The notes: generated by a model from the letters alone, not told the origin. DNA of 64,000 bases from an uncultured Gammaproteobacteria bacterium (GCA_937139475.1 CAKZQF010000204.1:18623-82622), one strand, 5' to 3'; positions 9,217-20,000 are shown, numbered from the stretch's first letter. Made by a program: numbers and translations.

Positions 9217-10626
9217 CTAACTAATTAGCACGCCGATACTGAGTAGGCCCATCACCAGCAGCATAAGCATGCCAATGAGTGGTCCAATAAATCTTAGCCA
9301 GTTGATATAAGAGACGCGCCCAAGGGCGATGCCTCCCATAACCACGGCTGAAGTTGGTGTGACTAAATTTGGTAACCCTGACGCGGCCTGAAAAGCGGTA
9401 ACAACAAGTTCTCTAGGAACCTGATTAAAGTCGGCCAGGGGAGCCATCACTGGCATCGACAACACGGCAAGACCAGATGACGAGGGGATCAAAAAAGCTA
9501 GTGCAGCCTCCGCCCAGTAGATTGCGTTAACAAAGATGACAGGTGGTAAATCACTAATAAGACCTTGAGCATAATGGAGCAACGTATGACTAATGTTGCC
9601 ATCATCCATAATCACCACAATGCCGCGGGCAAGCGCAATGATAATGGCAACGCCAAGTAGCTCTTTTGCTCCTTCCACGAAACTTATGCCTGTTTGCTCT
9701 TCACCCAACCTGGCGACAATGCCGGCAATGATAGCGGCCACTAAAAACAGGCCTGAAATTTCGCCCATCCACCAGTTGGCAAAGGAGACGCCCCAAATCA
9801 TGATGGCAAAGGTAATAACGAGCACCATCAACACAAGCTTTTGTTGCAGATTAAGGGCGCTGTGGTTTTCACCTGAGGCGTTGTGTAGAAAGTGCGCCTC
9901 GTTTGCTTCTTTATCCTGATAAACGTATGAGTTTCTGGGATCGAGTCGTACGCGCTTCGCGTAGCGCATGACATAGCCGCTACACAACAGATAGCCCAGT
10001 ACTAACATGACGACACGCAAGCCAATGCCATCGGTAAAGCTTATTTGTGCTGCATTTGAAGCGATTATGGTGGCAAATGGATTAATTGTGGAGCCAAGTA
10101 CGCCAATCCCAGCGCCAATCATAACCACTGCAACGCCAGTAATTGAGTCAAAACGGGCTGCAATCATTATTGGGATAACTAATGTATAGAAGGGAATGGT
10201 CTCTTCTGACATGCCAAAGATAGTACCGCCTAAGGCAAAAATTGCCATTAAGGTCGGGATCATCCAAAGCTCTTTGCCACGCATGCGTTGGGTTATTTGA
10301 TAGATGCCGCTTTCAATGGCGCCAGTTTTATTGACCACTCCAAAAAAACCACCAATGATTAAGACGAATAAAGCGACATCGATGGAGCGAGCCTGATTAG
10401 TTGCAGGGTCATAAAAACCTTGAATCGGTGCAAGGATTATATCGATCAGCCCCTGAGGGGTAGCAGCTACCTGCAGGTAAGTGCCAGCGACTGGCGTTAA
10501 TTTGCCTAGTAGCTCGTTTTCTACCATTTGATACTGACCTGCCGGTACAATCCAAGTCAGTCCCGCAATAATGGCAATTAAACAATACAATATTGTATAG
10601 ACAGAGGGGAAATGTAACTTCTTCAT
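9217..10626 (-). CDS. YfcC-family inner membrane carrier
   Basis: 469 residues of almost wholly hydrophobic sequence, about 11-12 membrane segments. The start (FPSVYTILYCLIAIIAGLTW, then IVPAG) is typical of YfcC/DcuC-like carriers (PF03606 group), as is the C-terminal SSSGLAVLSMPVMAPLAD and PNLVTPTSAVVMGG. Family members are linked to C4-dicarboxylate, basic amino acid or peptide movement; the substrate here is unknown. It starts 7 bases after the stop of the opine dehydrogenase gene, so the two are translationally close and probably co-transcribed, which suggests an opine or its amino acid product as substrate (inference). Confidence 0.85.
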   Translation of the reverse strand: MKKLHFPSVYTILYCLIAIIAGLTWIVPAGQYQMVENELLGKLTPVAGTYLQVAATPQGLIDIILAPIQGFYDPATNQARSIDVALFVLIIGGFFGVVNKTGAIESGIYQITQRMRGKELWMIPTLMAIFALGGTIFGMSEETIPFYTLVIPIMIAARFDSITGVAVVMIGAGIGVLGSTINPFATIIASNAAQISFTDGIGLRVVMLVLGYLLCSGYVMRYAKRVRLDPRNSYVYQDKEANEAHFLHNASGENHSALNLQQKLVLMVLVITFAIMIWGVSFANWWMGEISGLFLVAAIIAGIVARLGEEQTGISFVEGAKELLGVAIIIALARGIVVIMDDGNISHTLLHYAQGLISDLPPVIFVNAIYWAEAALAFLIPSSSGLAVLSMPVMAPLADFNQVPRELVVTAFQAASGLPNLVTPTSAVVMGGIALGRVSYINWLRFIGPLIGMLMLLVMGLLSIGVLIS

Positions 10627-10633
10627 CTTAACC

Positions 10634-11767
10634 TTAGCTCACTACATCAAAAATCTGTGATAACGTAAGGTTTTCTAACCCCATATCCGACAGTGTGCGT
10701 CCGGTGCAAAAGTAGTCCATTTCATTAAACGCGCCAGCGAGGTGTAACGTAGATTCAACAATTGGCGTGCTAATGTTACAAAGTTTAGCAAATTCAACAC
10801 AGGGAACCAACAAGTAAGGTGCATCTTCGGTAATATATCTGCTACTTGCTGAGGCTGGTGCATCATTTACGTTACCGTGGGTCTGTGATGTGCGGTTGAG
10901 TTCATAGACACTCGTTGCATTCATATCATAGAGTGCATTCATCGCTTCGAGCTCAGTGTTCAAACTGAGCCCTAATGCTTTTCCTACCGCTAAGCGCTCC
11001 TGGTCCAGTTTGGCGCATGCTTTCGCCGTTGCGGGCGAGCAGCAGTCGCGATAATAATTGTATTGCTGTGGAAAATTCTCTAATAACCCAATGTTTAAGA
11101 CGGTCATCAATGGATGTCCACCAAAATTAATGTTTTCTAGTCCGGCTGCAATGACATTCTCAAGCGCTGTTAATGGTAATGGTAACATTGGCTGGAGTTG
11201 TTTTATCAGCGAATCGGTACGACTTGCAGGAAGGGCTGCAAGCGGCAGCTGTGATTTAAGACCAAGTATTGCTATCTGGGCATCGCCGACGATTCTGGTG
11301 GCCCAGGGAATTGAGATCGCATCGACAAAATTTAACGCTAATGAGGTATAGCCTTTTTCGTTTTTTAAATTGTTTAATACCAAGGAGCCATAATTGCCCG
11401 GCATTAGCACGATTGTTTGTCCGGATTTTAAGTAGGGTAACATTTGCGTAAACAAGGTCTCTTGGGCGAAAGAGGGGACAGGCAAAATCAATGTTTTTGC
11501 GTAGCCCACTGCCTCGCTAATGTCTTTAGTTAATCGCGCGATAGGTTGAAAACCACCAAAGTCCAAGCTTGCCTCATGATAGCGACTAACTGAGGTGATG
11601 CCGCCCGCGTGGTTGATAGCGTCAATCTGCTGGTCAAAGCCGGGCGCACCATAGAGACAAACGTCATGGCCTTGTTTACTGATATGAAATGCTGCGGTTA
11701 ATCCAGCATTACCTGCACCAAAGATAGCTACGCGATTGTCGAATGTTGTGTTTGAATCAGAGTTCAC
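10634..11767 (-). CDS. Opine (octopine/nopaline-type) dehydrogenase
   Basis: 377 residues. The N-terminal Rossmann fold carries VAIFGAGNAGLTAAFHIS (GxGxxG) and the C-terminal helical domain matches the octopine/nopaline dehydrogenase family, including NFGGHPLMTVLNIGLLEN with the expected catalytic His. Such enzymes reversibly join or split an amino acid and a 2-oxo acid using NAD(P)H. GTG start at 11767 with only a weak GGCAG site upstream. The downstream gene is a YfcC-type carrier 7 bases away, and a LysR gene lies upstream on the same strand. I favour catabolism of an external opine, but synthesis of an opine-type product cannot be excluded. Confidence 0.82.
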   Translation of the reverse strand: MNSDSNTTFDNRVAIFGAGNAGLTAAFHISKQGHDVCLYGAPGFDQQIDAINHAGGITSVSRYHEASLDFGGFQPIARLTKDISEAVGYAKTLILPVPSFAQETLFTQMLPYLKSGQTIVLMPGNYGSLVLNNLKNEKGYTSLALNFVDAISIPWATRIVGDAQIAILGLKSQLPLAALPASRTDSLIKQLQPMLPLPLTALENVIAAGLENINFGGHPLMTVLNIGLLENFPQQYNYYRDCCSPATAKACAKLDQERLAVGKALGLSLNTELEAMNALYDMNATSVYELNRTSQTHGNVNDAPASASSRYITEDAPYLLVPCVEFAKLCNISTPIVESTLHLAGAFNEMDYFCTGRTLSDMGLENLTLSQIFDVVS

Positions 11768-11932
11768 TTTACTGCCTAATATATGTTAACAAAATTACAA
11801 CAACCTTAGGGGGTGGCTGTAGATATGTCTAATGCCAGTTGGCGCTTGACCTATGTTTAAATGTTATGGCGTGAGCTAATAACGATTGAAAACACGCACT
11901 ACAGGGGCTGTAATTAGGCTATTGACTAATAG

Positions 11933-12856
11933 CTATAAGGTTTGATTATTGGTGGTGCTATTAAGGTGTATGCCTTCACGCGCTGCCAGCTCAAAGAAAA
12001 GTGTAACGAATTTGTTGGCAATTTCACTTCGCACCTTAAGGGTCGGGAAGAGGATAAAGAATTTGAACTCAATTTTTGGCTCAAAGGGTCTTACGGTAAT
12101 GTTTTGCCCAGCGCTAATGGCAGCCCGTGCTGAAAATGGATCGACAATCGCGCTGCCTGCACCAAAGGATACCAGGCTGGCGATTGCACTAGCCAATGAG
12201 ACTTCGGCAACCGCATTAAATTTAGCACCATGGTGTTTGAATACTTGCTCAATAGACTGTTGGGTTACATCTTGCTCACAACATATAAGTGGCTGTGCGC
12301 TTAAATCGGTGGGAGTGATTATGTCCAATGAAGCGAGGGGAGAATGAGGCGGCAAAATACACACCGAGTCGCAGGTGACTTCAATACTCGTTACACCAGC
12401 TGTGATCTCGGGCAGCAGCGCAAACCCAATATCACAAGATTGCAGCGCTGTGCGTCTGAGCACTTCCTCTGAGCGATAAGTTTTTAGCGAGGATGCCAAA
12501 TTATCAGTATCGACTATCATCTGCGCAAGCACTTGGGGTAAAAAACACGCAGACAACATCGGAAAAGCGCTAATGTGTAGGCTACCTTGCTCTTTCTGGC
12601 CGATATCAATTGCGCTTTGCTCTAGTGATTCAATTGCATTATAAGCTTTTGCCACTTCAAGGTAGAAAGCATACCCTTTATCGGTCGGGATAAGACGCCC
12701 TTTAACTCGTTGAAATAACTTAAAGCCAACCTTGCGTTCTAAGCTCCCGATTAAACGGCTAACTGCGGGTTGAGTAATATGTATAAAGTCAGCTGCGGCA
12801 GTGACGGTACCCAACTCAAAAACGGCTTTAAACGCATTTAACTGTTGAAATTGCAT
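11933..12856 (-). CDS. LysR-family regulator, probably of the opine locus
   Basis: 307 residues. Residues 1-60 form a LysR winged helix-turn-helix (FQQLNAFKAVFELGTVTAAA, then ITQPAVSRLIGSLERKVG), followed by a periplasmic-binding-protein-like effector domain. The N-terminus resembles OccR/NocR regulators of octopine and nopaline genes (recognition from memory). It lies 165 bp upstream of the opine dehydrogenase gene on the same strand, and 8 bp after folX. Its effector could be the opine. The order LysR, opine dehydrogenase, carrier supports a regulatory link, though LysR regulators are more often divergent from their targets. Confidence 0.85.
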   Translation of the reverse strand: MQFQQLNAFKAVFELGTVTAAADFIHITQPAVSRLIGSLERKVGFKLFQRVKGRLIPTDKGYAFYLEVAKAYNAIESLEQSAIDIGQKEQGSLHISAFPMLSACFLPQVLAQMIVDTDNLASSLKTYRSEEVLRRTALQSCDIGFALLPEITAGVTSIEVTCDSVCILPPHSPLASLDIITPTDLSAQPLICCEQDVTQQSIEQVFKHHGAKFNAVAEVSLASAIASLVSFGAGSAIVDPFSARAAISAGQNITVRPFEPKIEFKFFILFPTLKVRSEIANKFVTLFFELAAREGIHLNSTTNNQTL

Positions 12857-12864
12857 GAACTAGA

Positions 12865-13230
12865 TTAATCCGCTTGATAACAAAGCTGGAGTGAAACTGA
12901 ATCAGCAAAGCGTAGGGCGTGGGGTTTATCTATTTCTACCTTAGCCAATGTAACCCAAGGATGCTCACTTGCGATGCTAAGCACATCGTTGGTCATTTTC
13001 TCTAATAAGCCAAAACGGTTATTCTCGACCAGTGCGATGATTTTTTTCGTGATAGTCCGGTAATTTAGTGCATCATCCATGTTATCGCTTTGGGTTGCTT
13101 TTTCAGCGGGATAATGAATTTCAACATTGATAATAACGTCTTGTCGATTGGCTATTTCGTCGTTATTAATACCAATGTAAGTACGTAGACGAAGATTTTT
13201 AACCCGAATTATTGCTAATTCACTACTCAT
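12865..13230 (-). CDS. folX: Dihydroneopterin triphosphate 2'-epimerase FolX
   Basis: 121 residues, the family length. The sequence [43 protein letters not shown] and [12 protein letters not shown] matches E. coli FolX closely, more so than FolB. It epimerises dihydroneopterin triphosphate to the monapterin form, used for tetrahydromonapterin. AGAGA lies about 5 bases before the ATG. The next gene on the strand is the LysR regulator after 8 bp; a divergent gene begins about 110 bp away on the other strand. Confidence 0.95.
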   Translation of the reverse strand: MSSELAIIRVKNLRLRTYIGINNDEIANRQDVIINVEIHYPAEKATQSDNMDDALNYRTITKKIIALVENNRFGLLEKMTNDVLSIASEHPWVTLAKVEIDKPHALRFADSVSLQLCYQAD

Positions 13231-13338
13231 AATATCTCTTTATGTTTACCAATTTTGCCCTATTAAACGCTGTTTTGTGTTGTTATTGCAACTATAACTC
13301 GTTAAATTAAAGCAAATTCCTTCATTACTGAGTGCCTT

Positions 13339-14403
13339 TTGAAAAAAATTGTCATGTCATCGTCATTTAAAACTGCGCTTATGCTTGCCGCGATTGTCAT
13401 TTGTTTAGCTGGAGTGAAGGCAGCTAGCCCCATTCTCGTGCCATTTTGCCTATCCGTGTTTATTGCCATTATCTGTAATCCGATATTAAAGTGGCTAATG
13501 AAATATCGTATGCCCAAAGGGCTGGCGATTACCTCAATTATTGTCGTCGTTGTGCTAGCAGGAATGTGGCTGGCCAATTTGGTCGGTAAAGCGGTCAATG
13601 ATTTTACTGCCCAAATGCCTTCTTATCAGCAGCAGTTAGGCGAAAAATTTAGCGGGCTTGCCCAGACACTAACGGAATATAATGTGCCTGTTTCTGTCAA
13701 TCAAATTGTTGAATATTTTGACCCCGGCGCGGCAATGGGCGTTGCAACCTCCATTCTCGGTGGTTTTGGCGGTGTAATGGCCAATTTATTTCTAATTTTG
13801 CTCACCGTAGTTTTTATCTTGGCGGAAGCCGATTCCTTACCCAAAAAACTGCACTTTGCCTTAGATGATCCTGATATGCGCATGGCACAGATTGACCAGT
13901 TCTTAAGCTCAGTAAATCAATATATCGCCATTAAAACCATGGTAAGTATGGCAACAGGCCTGATCATCAGTACGGTGCTATGGGCAATAGGTCTTGATTA
14001 CTGGGTATTGTGGGGGGTGTTGGCGTTCTTGCTTAATTATATCCCTAACATCGGTTCGATTATTGCAGCCTTGCCCGCAGTACTTCTCGCTTTAGTGCAA
14101 ATCGGCCCGGCTGGTGCTGGTGGTGTTGTTGCACTGTATGTGGTGGTCAATGTGGTGATGGGGAATGCGGTAGAACCGCGTTTTCTGGGCAAAGGTCTTG
14201 GTCTGTCGACCTTGGTTATCTTTCTGTCGTTAATCTTCTGGGGCTGGCTATTAGGTACTGTTGGTATGTTATTGTCGGTGCCACTCACCATGATTGTCAA
14301 AATCGGGTTAGAGTCCAACAATTCTTCGCGCTGGCTCGCGCTATTATTGGGCGGAGATGTCGATGCATTAAGTCAAGGCGCTGATCCTGCCTCTAAAACC
14401 TAG
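13339..14403 (+). CDS. AI-2E/PerM-family membrane protein
   Basis: 354 residues with about eight membrane segments. It has the family pattern of two N-terminal helix pairs, a soluble stretch (residues 85-130) and a C-terminal block with LNYIPNIGSIIAALPAVLLAL, VEPRFLGKGLGLSTLVIFLSLIFWGWL and a closing MLLSVPLTMIVKI. Members have been described as AI-2 exporters, Na+/H+ antiporters or permeases; the function here is open. The longest frame starts with TTG at 13339, preceded only by a weak GAGTG; the alternative ATG at 13354 gives a protein five residues shorter. Confidence 0.85.
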   Translation: MKKIVMSSSFKTALMLAAIVICLAGVKAASPILVPFCLSVFIAIICNPILKWLMKYRMPKGLAITSIIVVVVLAGMWLANLVGKAVNDFTAQMPSYQQQLGEKFSGLAQTLTEYNVPVSVNQIVEYFDPGAAMGVATSILGGFGGVMANLFLILLTVVFILAEADSLPKKLHFALDDPDMRMAQIDQFLSSVNQYIAIKTMVSMATGLIISTVLWAIGLDYWVLWGVLAFLLNYIPNIGSIIAALPAVLLALVQIGPAGAGGVVALYVVVNVVMGNAVEPRFLGKGLGLSTLVIFLSLIFWGWLLGTVGMLLSVPLTMIVKIGLESNNSSRWLALLLGGDVDALSQGADPASKT

Positions 14404-14500
14404 CTTCTTTGTTTGGCGCGCTTTGCATCTTTTGGATAGTGCAGGGCGCTTAAGTCCGCTATAATCGCACTTTTTATGAATTATAGAGTCCTTCCCTTTG

Positions 14501-15403
14501 ATGCAAGCGCTATTAGAGCAACTCCAAATATCTGAACTAGACAGCCAAGCCAAGCGCCTATTTCACGGGCGTGGCAAATGCTTTGCTGGTCTTGAACAAG
14601 TCACGGTGGATTGGTTTTCACCGGCGATATTTATCACCATATTTCAAGAGCAGACACCAGAGTATGAGCAACAGGTCATTAATACCGTCCATGAGGCGTT
14701 CCCTTCCTTTACTGGCGCATTGCTTTTACAGCGTCGCTATATTCATGGTGCGCCCGTTGAAGTGCTTCAGGGGGAGTTGCCACAACCTCATTTAGTTGAG
14801 GAAAATGGCATTAAGTATCAAGTTAAATTACTTGATGGCCAAAACAATGGTTTGTTTTTAGATATGGCCAATGGTCGGCGGTGGATAACTGAGCATGCTC
14901 ATGGCCGCAATGTGCTAAATCTATTTAGCTACAGTTGCTCTTTTTCGCTGGCTGCGATGCAAGGTGGTGCCAGTAGTGTAATCAATATTGATATGAGCCA
15001 CGGCGCGTTGAAACTTGGCAAAGCAAACCATAAGATTAATGAAATTGATACCAATTTAGTTAAGTTTTTACGGCATGATATCTTTAAGTCTTGGGGAAAG
15101 CTAAAGCGCTATGGGCCGTATCAAACGATTGTCTTTGATCCGCCAACAAATCAGGTTGGCAGTTTTACCGCGAGTAAAGATTATGCACGTCTACTACGGA
15201 AAGTGCCTGCACTAGCGTCTGATAAAGCGGATTTACTGGTCTGTTTAAATGCCCCTGATTTAGACAAGGCGTTTATACAGCAGCAGATTATGGCTGAAAT
15301 ACCTAACGCTGAATTTATCGGTGTCGTTGAAAATCCAGAGGTATTTAAAGAAATAGATAGTGATAAAGGCTTAAAAGTTTTTCACTATCGCTATCACGCC
15401 TAA
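14501..15403 (+). CDS. RlmI/RlmK-like class I SAM-dependent methyltransferase
   Basis: 300 residues. A Rossmann methyltransferase core shows NGLFLDMANGRRWI, VLNLFSYSCSFSLAAMQGGA (AdoMet-binding motif I), NIDMSHGALKLGKAN (acidic motif II) and FDPPTNQ (catalytic DPP-like motif), as in the RlmI/RlmK 23S rRNA methyltransferase group. It lacks the N-terminal PUA domain of RlmI, so the exact target is unknown, though nucleic acid is likely. The ATG at 14501 is preferred over the TTG immediately before it. It follows the AI-2E-type gene by about 100 bp. Confidence 0.82.
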   Translation: MQALLEQLQISELDSQAKRLFHGRGKCFAGLEQVTVDWFSPAIFITIFQEQTPEYEQQVINTVHEAFPSFTGALLLQRRYIHGAPVEVLQGELPQPHLVEENGIKYQVKLLDGQNNGLFLDMANGRRWITEHAHGRNVLNLFSYSCSFSLAAMQGGASSVINIDMSHGALKLGKANHKINEIDTNLVKFLRHDIFKSWGKLKRYGPYQTIVFDPPTNQVGSFTASKDYARLLRKVPALASDKADLLVCLNAPDLDKAFIQQQIMAEIPNAEFIGVVENPEVFKEIDSDKGLKVFHYRYHA

Positions 15404-15411
15404 CTCGTATG

Positions 15412-15438
15412 CGGGCCCACCCAATTGGTGTGGGCCGA
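15412..15438. terminator. Possible bidirectional terminator hairpin
   Basis: GGCCCAC (15414-15420) and GTGGGCC (15430-15436) form a 7-bp stem with a 9-base loop, placed between the convergent methyltransferase and Pmp3-like genes. No strong U-tract follows on either strand. Confidence 0.45.
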
Positions 15439-15443
15439 TACTA

Positions 15444-15635
15444 CTACTTATTTTTCATTGCTTCGGCAATTTTCTGATCTGTTTTGTATTGGCTCAATGC
15501 ATACACTGACCAAATCGCAGCCACTGGCCAACCGATCAATGTGATCTGAAGAATAAGACAGATAACCCCAGACATTGGACGACCAATGGTGAAAAATTGC
15601 AGCCAAGGAAATATTAAGGCTAATAATAAACGCAT
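15444..15635 (-). CDS. Small YqaE/Pmp3-like membrane protein
   Basis: 63 residues with two hydrophobic segments (ALIFPWLQFFTIG, then SGVICLILQITLIGWPVAAI) joined by a short turn with RP, and a charged tail (QYKTDQKIAEAMKNK). This is the layout of YqaE/Pmp3-family proteolipids, which are often linked to stress and membrane potential, but the match is from memory. The start has GGAGTAAC upstream. It is a stand-alone gene converging on the methyltransferase gene. Confidence 0.72.
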   Translation of the reverse strand: MRLLLALIFPWLQFFTIGRPMSGVICLILQITLIGWPVAAIWSVYALSQYKTDQKIAEAMKNK

Positions 15636-15763
15636 GATGTTGTTACTCCTTTAGAAATTTCTATCATTATGAATGATTTTTAAATAATTAAAACTTATTG
15701 TTGCAGCAATTAGTGATATTTGTAGTATGGTGAGCACTATGAATTATTAGCGAAAATAAAGTG

Positions 15764-16918
15764 ATGCAGTGGAGTAAACGAGCACAAGAAATTGATTCTT
15801 TTAAAGTGATGGACTTATTAGCGCGAACCAATCAGCTAACCAATCAAGGTAAAGATATCATTGCCATGGGGGCGGGAGAGCCAGATTTTGCCACGCCGCC
15901 GCTAGTCGCAGCGGCAGGCATTGCAGCAATCGACAGTGGCCAAACTAAATATACGCCTGCAACGGGTATACCACAGCTTAAACAAGCGATAAGTGATTAT
16001 TATCTTAGCCGCTATAAGGTGGTGGTGGCGCCAGAGCGTGTGATTGTTACCAATGGTGCCTCTGCCGGTTTATTAATGGTCTTTTCTTTACTTGCCGATG
16101 CTGGCAAAAATATTCTAATGACCGATCCTGGTTACCCTTGTAATAAGCAATTTTTACGTCTTGTTGAAGCTAAAGCCAAATTAATCAGTGTCGACCAGCA
16201 AGTTAACTTCCAATTGACCCCAGCACTTGTTGAGCAATTTTGGGATAACGATAGTGCCGGTATATTGGTGGCTTCCCCTGCAAACCCAACGGGCACCATG
16301 CTGTCGAAAGAGCAACTGGCCCAACTGGCTAACTCAGTGCGTGATAAAGGCGGTGCCTTGGTGGTAGACGAACTTTATCATGGCCTAACTTATGAAGAAG
16401 ATGCACATAGTGTGCTTGAGGTCGACCAAGACGCTTTTGTGTTAAATAGCTTTTCTAAGTACTTTGGTATGACGGGTTGGCGGCTGGGTTGGGCCATCGT
16501 GCCCGAAAACGCGATTGAACCGATTGAACGTTTGGCGCAAAACTTATTTATCTCGCCGCCAACCGTTGCTCAATATGCTGCACTAGCTGCGTTTGAGCCA
16601 AAAACAATAGCGGAGCTAGAATCAAGACGCTGGCAATTTAAAGAGCGCCGTGATGTTTTAGCCAACGGGTTGGCAAAGTTAGGCTTTGTGATTGAAGCGC
16701 AGCCTCAAGGCGCATTTTATCTCTATGTCAATGCCAGTAAATTTACCGACAATAGCTATGAGTTTTGCTGGTCGTTACTCGAAGAAGACGGGATTCTAGT
16801 CACTCCAGGTATTGATTTTGGTCAAAATGACACCAATCACATGATGCGTTTTTCTTATACAACGAGCCTTGAGAATATTCACCGAGCGCTTGAGCGTTTA
16901 GCAAAGCGTCTTGGATGA
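15764..16918 (+). CDS. PLP-dependent class I/II aminotransferase
   Basis: 384 residues with the fold type I aminotransferase pattern: GAGEPDFATPP near the N-terminus, the glycine turn NGASAGL, SPANPTGTM, VVDELYHGL and the PLP-binding lysine in NSFSKYFGMTGWRLGW, plus a C-terminal MRFSYTTS arginine. It resembles aspartate/alanine-type aminotransferases of the AspB group; the exact amino donor cannot be read from sequence. ATG at 15764 is preferred to the GTG directly before it. No close operon partner; ydiJ follows after about 120 bp. Confidence 0.88.
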   Translation: MQWSKRAQEIDSFKVMDLLARTNQLTNQGKDIIAMGAGEPDFATPPLVAAAGIAAIDSGQTKYTPATGIPQLKQAISDYYLSRYKVVVAPERVIVTNGASAGLLMVFSLLADAGKNILMTDPGYPCNKQFLRLVEAKAKLISVDQQVNFQLTPALVEQFWDNDSAGILVASPANPTGTMLSKEQLAQLANSVRDKGGALVVDELYHGLTYEEDAHSVLEVDQDAFVLNSFSKYFGMTGWRLGWAIVPENAIEPIERLAQNLFISPPTVAQYAALAAFEPKTIAELESRRWQFKERRDVLANGLAKLGFVIEAQPQGAFYLYVNASKFTDNSYEFCWSLLEEDGILVTPGIDFGQNDTNHMMRFSYTTSLENIHRALERLAKRLG

Positions 16919-17041
16919 ATCCAGGCGCTGTTAATCGTCTAAATTTTCCTTTATTTATCGGTGCTGGCAGGTGAAAGCTCGCTGGCATCGTGATATATTT
17001 CACACTTCTGTGTTCCTCTGATATTTATTAAGATACTACCT

Positions 17042-20000
17042 ATGTTGCCCAAGCTAAGTCTCGATCAGTTAATTAGTGAAAACTACCTCCAATTTCTAAC
17101 TCAGCTAAGAGCAAGTCGCTTTAGTGGTGATATTGAGCAGGACTATGGCGCAAGGCTTGCTGTCTCGACAGATAACAGTATTTATCAAAACTTGCCGCAA
17201 GGGGTGGTATTTCCAAAGTCGACTGATGACTTGATGATAGTTACCGAGCTTGCAAATCAGCCTGAGTATTCAAAAATTACTTTTAGCCCAAGAGGCGGTG
17301 GTACAGGGACCAACGGTCAGTCTTTGAACAATGGCATTATTGTTGATCTTTCTCGCCACATGAATAATATTCTTGAAATCAATGAACAAGAAGGGTGGGT
17401 TAGAGTACAGACAGGGGTTGTAAAGGATCAACTAAACGCTTATTTAAAGCCTTATGGCTTCTTTTTCTCTCCGGACTTATCGACTTCAAATCGTGCGACC
17501 ATCGGTGGCATGATTAACACGGATGCCTCTGGGCAAGGCTCATTAGTGTATGGTAAAACCTCGGATCACGTTCTAGAACTGACGAGCGTGTTAGTTAATG
17601 GTGAGCGTCTGGAAACTGCAACTAAGCCAGCCGCACAAGTATTAGCAGAAAATGGCACCGTAGCGCAGAAAGTGGCAACAATTTGTCATGACAATCGCGC
17701 GCTTATTTTGGCTAAATTTCCGCGCCTTAATCGATTTCTCACTGGGTACGACCTTGAACATGTATTTAATGATGAGTTAAGTGAGTTTAATCTCACCCGC
17801 ATCTTAACCGGTTCAGAAGGATCTTTGGCATTCATCACCGAAGCCAAATTAAATTTAACGCCTATCCCTAAAGAGCGCACCCTGATTAATATCATCTATG
17901 ACAGTTTTGATTCGGCGCTGCGAGATGCGCAAAACTTAGTTGCAGCCAATGCCACCTCTGTAGAAACAGTTGATAGCAAAGTACTAGGCTTAGCCAAACA
18001 AGATATCGTCTGGAACACTGTTAGTGACTTGATTCCCGAACGCGTAGACAAAGTCACTGACGGTTTGAACATGGTTGAGTTCGCCAGTAATGACAGCGCG
18101 GCGAAACAGCAGTTGATTGAGACCTTATGCCATCGACTCGATGTTGATATTAGCGATGATAAAGGTGGGATATTAGGCTATCAAATTTGTCATGAGCTTG
18201 GTGAGATTAATCGAATTTATAATATGCGTAAAAAATCCGTTGGATTACTTGGCGCAACGAAAGGATTTAGAAAGCCGATTGCATTTGCTGAAGATACGGC
18301 GGTGCCACCGGAAAAACTCGCTGATTTTATCGTTGAATTTAGAGCATTATTGGACGAGAACAAACTGCAGTATGGCATGTTTGGCCACGTTGATGCAGGT
18401 GTACTTCATGTGCGACCAGCAATGGATATGTGCGATGAGCAACAAGAACTGCAATTAACCAAAATTTCAGATCAAGTGGTTGCCCTGACGGCCAAGTATG
18501 GCGGTTTAATGTGGGGTGAGCATGGTAAAGGCTATCGTAGTGAATATGGCCCAGAGTTTTTTGGTGATGAGCTGTTTAAACAATTACGGGTAATTAAGGC
18601 CATTTTTGATCCGAATAACCGTCTTAACCCAGGTAAAATATGTACCCCGCTGACCAGTGAAGAAGAACTGGTACGGGTATCAGATCTCAAGCGCGGAGCA
18701 TATGATCGACAAATCCCGTTAAGCGTACGTGAAAGTTATGCGCCAGCGATGAGCTGTAATGGTAATGGGCAGTGTTTTAACTACGATTTGGACTCGCCAA
18801 TGTGTCCATCAAGTAAAGTGACACGAGACCGTCGTCATTCACCCAAAGGGCGAGCGACTATGGTACGTGAATGGCTACGCTTACTTAGCAATCAAGGCGT
18901 CGACCCTGTCGCGCTTGAGGAAAATGATTGCAGCGCGTCATTACTTTCCAAAGTTAAAAACTCATGGGCGAAGAAGCAGGGGCAATACGACTTTTCCCAC
19001 GAAGTGATGGAAACAATGAAAGGCTGTTTGGCATGTAAAGCGTGTGCCAGTCAATGCCCGATTAAAGTTGATGTACCAGGCTTTAGAGCACGCTTTATCA
19101 ACCTTTATCATCAACGTTACCTGCGCCCCGTGAGCGACCATGTCGTGGCAAATGTTGAAACCACCACCCAATGGATGGTAAAGGCGCCTCGTCTTGCCAA
19201 CGGCTTGATGAACAACCCTTTGAGTAAGTCATTACTCAAGTCAGTGGTTGGCATGGTAGATAGTCCAAGCCTATCGGTGCCAACGCTAAAGGCTCGACTA
19301 GGTGACAATAGCCTAACCAAACAGGCACTTGAATATGACTTGTCAGCCTTAGCATCTATTGCTGTTGAAGAGCGCCAAGATTATGTGTTGGTGGTTCAAG
19401 ACCCGTTCACTAGTTTTTATGATGCTGACGTTGTCGAAGCATTGTTAATAACGATTCACAAACTTGGTTTTAAGCCAGTATTATTGCCGTTCAAGCCCAA
19501 TGGTAAACCTGCCCATGTTAAAGGGTTTTTAAGAAAATTTGCCGCGATGGCTAGTGATGCCAGTGACTTTTTCAATAAACTGAGCAAATTAGGCTATCCG
19601 CTAGTGGGTGTCGATCCGTCATTAGTACTTTGTTACCGAGATGAATATACTATTGCGCTTGGCGATAAGCGCGGTGACTTTCAGGTGGAGCTGTTTCAAG
19701 AATGGTTAAAACCACATCTTGCTAAACTCAGTAAAACAGTAGCTACTAAGGATGATACCCAGTATCAACTTTATGCGCATTGTAGTGAAAAAACGGCACT
19801 ACCTAATACACATAGTGATTGGCAGGATATTTTCTCCACACTAGGTTTATCCCTTACCGCTCAAAACGTTGGCTGCTGTGGCATGGCAGGTACTTATGGC
19901 CACGAAAAGAAGAACGTCGAAAACTCAGTTAAACTGTATGAAATGAGTTGGCAGGATAAGATTGCTACGCAACAACCAACGCAGGTGTTGGCAACGGGCT

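Noticed and set aside
6676..11767. Metallophore (staphylopine-type) biosynthesis locus
   Set aside because: An opine dehydrogenase is present but no nicotianamine-synthase-like or histidine racemase gene is nearby, and the carrier is of the YfcC type.
12865..13230. FolB (dihydroneopterin aldolase) as identity of the 121-residue protein
   Set aside because: The [11 protein letters not shown] and ENNRF positions follow FolX rather than FolB.
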